DNA of 64,000 nucleotides from Tabrizicola oligotrophica (lineage in GTDB: Bacteria > Pseudomonadota > Alphaproteobacteria > Rhodobacterales > Rhodobacteraceae). Within the stretch, counting starts at the first letter, position 1. Each line of letters starts with the position of its first letter. Where the stretch lies: positions 62,001 to 126,000 of the forward strand of contig NZ_JAAIVJ010000008.1 in assembly GCF_011008935.1 (NCBI RefSeq), written 5' to 3'. Positions 61,796-64,000 of the stretch are shown in pieces. The position numbers were made by a program, and so were the translations under genes. The notes under the pieces are model-generated. The model was not told the origin of the DNA, ran no database searches, and was given only the letters and a program-made list of their open reading frames with translations.

Positions 61796-62029
61796 CTTCC
61801 CCGGCGCCCCGCTGCTGCCCGAACCCGCCCCAGAGTTCCGCCAATGCTGCCGGACGGTCTGTTCCGTTTGCGTCAGAATTGCCTGACTTTCACCTTGTTC
61901 CTGACATCCCGCCTCCATGGCGCGGACAAGTTGATTCTTATTTTAGGAGTTGTTTTGGGTCGGTTTTCGCGTGGCGCGAGAGGTCGGCAGACCAGCGCCC
62001 GAGGCAGATAGGTGAAGGACGATTCCGGA

Positions 62030-63055
62030 ATGGAACTCTCATTTTATGCACGCGGGGATTCCTCGACGGCGAACAACGCCTCGCTGAATGCCATGGGCAC
62101 CTCAAGCGTGCCGACGACGCTGTTGACCTTCACCAATCAGGACAGCCCGTCGAACGATCTCAAGCTGGACTACAACAACGGCCTGCCGGACCCCGATACC
62201 TGGGTTATCGTCAATGGTGTCACCTATACCTTCACAGTCCAGATGACGGCCAATCTGCCGATGTCGAACAAGCTGTCCAATGTGAACGGGATCGACCTGC
62301 GCGGCGATCCGGTGACGATCATCACGCTGTCGAACGGCCAGCGCTATTTCTTCGTCACCGACCAGAACCTTGGCCTCGTGACAATGAACGCCTTTCCGAA
62401 CGGCGCCCATACCCTGACCGGCGTCAGCACCTCGGGGCCGCCGGTGCTGATCTGTTTTGCCACCGGCACGCTGGTCGAGACCCCGCAGGGCCCGCGCCCG
62501 GTCGAAAGCCTTGAACCCGGTGAGGCGGTGCTGACGGCCGAGGGCGACGCCCTGCCCGTGCTGTGGCGCGGCGACCGGCGCGTCGGGCTGTTCGAGGCGC
62601 TGCGTTGCCCGTCCTCGCGCGCGGTGGTCATTCCCGCTGGCGCCCTTGGTTCGGGCCGCCCGTCGCGCTGCCTGCGGCTGTCACCCAGCCACCGCGTGGT
62701 TTTCGGCGGCTGGCAGAGCGAATTGCTGTTCGGCGAGGACAAGGTTCTGGTTCCGGCCGAACACCTGCTGGGTCATGCCGGCATCTACCGCGAGGCCCCC
62801 GGAGCAGAGACGGGTTTTCACCATATCCTGCTTGGCGAACATGCGATGGTGCTGGCCGAAGGCGTGGAAAGCGAAAGCCTGCAACCGGGCGACCGGCTGC
62901 TTCATGGCGGCGAGCCGGACCAGCTTTATGCGCTGCTCGCCGTGCTGCCCGAAGGCGCAATGGACCGCCCGGACCGCTATCGCAGCCTGAAACACTGGGA
63001 AAGCGAGGCCTTGCTCTCCATGACCCTTGGCGCGGAGGCACGCCTGGCCGCCTGA
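62030..63055 (+). CDS. Hint-domain protein with uncharacterised N-terminal domain
   Basis: The protein has 341 residues. Residues about 1-145 are Ser/Thr/Asn-rich (MELSFYARGDSSTANNASLNAMG, DYNNGLPDPDTWVIVNGVTYTFTVQMTAN) and look like a beta-rich extracellular module. Residues about 146-300 are a Hint (Hedgehog/intein) domain starting at CFATGTLVETPQGPRPVESLEPGEAVLT and including RCLRLSPSHRVV. Hint domains can cleave at the Cys. There is no signal peptide. GAAGGA lies ten bases before the ATG. It is on the opposite strand to the pur genes around it, and its 5' region is less GC-rich than its surroundings. Confidence 0.85.
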   Translation: MELSFYARGDSSTANNASLNAMGTSSVPTTLLTFTNQDSPSNDLKLDYNNGLPDPDTWVIVNGVTYTFTVQMTANLPMSNKLSNVNGIDLRGDPVTIITLSNGQRYFFVTDQNLGLVTMNAFPNGAHTLTGVSTSGPPVLICFATGTLVETPQGPRPVESLEPGEAVLTAEGDALPVLWRGDRRVGLFEALRCPSSRAVVIPAGALGSGRPSRCLRLSPSHRVVFGGWQSELLFGEDKVLVPAEHLLGHAGIYREAPGAETGFHHILLGEHAMVLAEGVESESLQPGDRLLHGGEPDQLYALLAVLPEGAMDRPDRYRSLKHWESEALLSMTLGAEARLAA

Positions 63056-63102
63056 GCGGCGCGGCTCAGGTTAGCCTTGTCTGACGGACCGGGGCCGGCG
63101 CG

Positions 63103-63342
63103 TCAGAGAAGCTCGATGCGGTAGCTTTCGATGACGGTGTTTGCCAGAAGCTTTTCGCACATCGCCTTTACGGTGGCTTCGGCAGCGGCCGTGTCGGTCT
63201 CGGCCAGATCCAGCTCGATCACCTTGCCCTGCCGCACGCCATTCACGCCCGCAAAGCCCAGCGTGCCCAGCGCGTGACGCACCGCCTCGCCCTGCACATC
63301 CAGAACACCGTTTTTCAGCATGACAGTGACGCGGGCTTTCAT
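63103..63342 (-). CDS. purS: Phosphoribosylformylglycinamidine synthase subunit PurS
   Basis: A 79-residue PurS: MKARVTVMLKNGVLDVQGEAVRHALGTLGFAGVNGVRQGKVIELDL, then MCEKLLANTVIESYRIELL. It bridges PurL and PurQ in FGAM synthetase. purC lies 66 bases upstream on the same strand, while purQ is 2.5 kb downstream. Confidence 0.96.
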   Translation of the reverse strand: MKARVTVMLKNGVLDVQGEAVRHALGTLGFAGVNGVRQGKVIELDLAETDTAAAEATVKAMCEKLLANTVIESYRIELL

Positions 63343-63408
63343 GGCATTCCCTCAAGATTGGCGTTGCCGCCCCTTACCCCCACTGCCGCCTAGCGGCAAG
63401 GGGGAAGG

Positions 63409-64000
63409 TCAGTTGATGAGCGTGGGCTTGGTGGTATGGGTGACGTTCGAAGGCAGGACCCCCAGACGCCGCGCAAGCTCGGTGTAGACATCGGCCAGCG
63501 GCACGGCGTCGGCCGCCGGCTGGCCCTCGCGCTCGGTCATGGCGCGCAGGTCCCACAGGCGGCAGCTGTCGGGGGTGATCTCGTCGGCCACGATCAGCCG
63601 CATGAAATCGCCCTCCCAGATCCGCCCCATCTCCAGCCGGAAATCGGCGAGCCGCACGCCCACCCCCAGCATGACGCCCGACATGAAGTCATTCACCCGC
63701 AGCGCCAGCGCCACCATGTCGTCCAGATCCTGCTGGTTGGCCCAGCCGAAGGCGACGATATGTTCTTCGGCCACCATGGGCGAGTTCAGCCGGTCGTCCT
63801 TGTAATAGTATTCCACGATCGGGCGCGGCAGGGCCATGCCTTCAGGAATGCCCAGACGCGCCGAAAGTTCGCCCGCGGCAAAGTTTCGCACCACGACTTC
63901 CAGCGGGATGATCTCGGCCATGCGCACCATCTGCTCGCGCATGTTCACCCGGCGGATGAAATGCGTCGGCACGCCGATCGCGTTCAGGCCGGACATGAAG
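63409..64000 (-). CDS. purC: SAICAR synthetase (5' truncated by window edge)
   Basis: The frame is open to the right edge, so the N-terminal part lies outside. The visible 197 residues carry GVPTHFIRRVNMREQMVRMAEIIPLEVVVRNFAAGELSARLG, IVEYYYKDDRLNSPMVAEEHI, and FRLEMGRIWEGDFMRLIVADEITPDSCRLWD, all PurC signatures. It ligates aspartate to CAIR in purine synthesis. It leads the purC-purS unit. Confidence 0.96.
   Translation of the reverse strand, partial: FMSGLNAIGVPTHFIRRVNMREQMVRMAEIIPLEVVVRNFAAGELSARLGIPEGMALPRPIVEYYYKDDRLNSPMVAEEHIVAFGWANQQDLDDMVALALRVNDFMSGVMLGVGVRLADFRLEMGRIWEGDFMRLIVADEITPDSCRLWDLRAMTEREGQPAADAVPLADVYTELARRLGVLPSNVTHTTKPTLIN

Overview
The window is a GC-rich (visibly about 65-68 %) chromosomal segment of an alphaproteobacterium, most probably a member of the Rhodobacteraceae. 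Supporting signs are the aerobic cobaltochelatase genes cobS and cobT, a circularly permuted two-piece tmRNA gene, SspB-alpha, DUF4169 and ribbon-helix-helix mini-genes next to fumC, a TrgA family protein and a photolyase-cfa pair. It is a core-genome region with about 60 protein genes, no tRNA or rRNA genes, no CRISPR array, and no transposase or integrase.

Layout. 1-11 kb: end of valS, a HisC-like aminotransferase, a DUF4177-like protein, gatB, a lytic-transglycosylase lipoprotein, pepN, an ArsC-like protein, a divergent photolyase/cryptochrome. 10-12 kb: an ArsR regulator with two SRPBCC (AHSA1) genes and a two-site operator. 12-24 kb: malate synthase G, bolA, a J-domain protein, a glycosyltransferase pair, msrB, cobS and cobT separated by an inverted hicAB module, and an M24 aminopeptidase. 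24-28 kb: sufE, a lipoprotein, rnd, a DUF454 protein and a polyamine-type transaminase. 28-36 kb: a LysR gene divergent from a five-gene operon (Ldh_2 oxidoreductase, aldehyde dehydrogenase, M19 dipeptidase-like protein, an uncharacterised 554-aa protein, a DUF3726 protein), closed by a 137-bp tandem repeat and a convergent GntR gene. 36-42 kb: NUDIX, methyltransferase, TrgA, cfa, photolyase, class V aminotransferase. 42-49 kb: a polyamine-type binding protein, tmRNA followed by a 68-bp hairpin repeat array, a rhodanese-ChrB/chrA chromate pair, sspB, a PmtA-like methyltransferase, fumC and small genes. 49-64 kb: a P450 and membrane hydrolase pair, ccdA, tusA, rne with a long leader, a DctB/DctD-like two-component pair, and a purQ/purS/purC cluster interrupted by an alcohol dehydrogenase and a Hint-domain gene.

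The most interesting points are: the LysR-centred locus, where a TTTnATCAAA-type motif recurs in front of the transaminase, in the LysR/operon divergent region and in front of the distant binding-protein gene; the operon itself, with an M19 protein lacking the HxD metal motif and two proteins of unknown function; the tandem multiplication of the 3' end of the DUF3726 gene; the ssrA/hairpin array/sspB neighbourhood; an NtrC-family regulator without GAFTGA; and two families of dispersed intergenic repeats present in at least seven and four places respectively.
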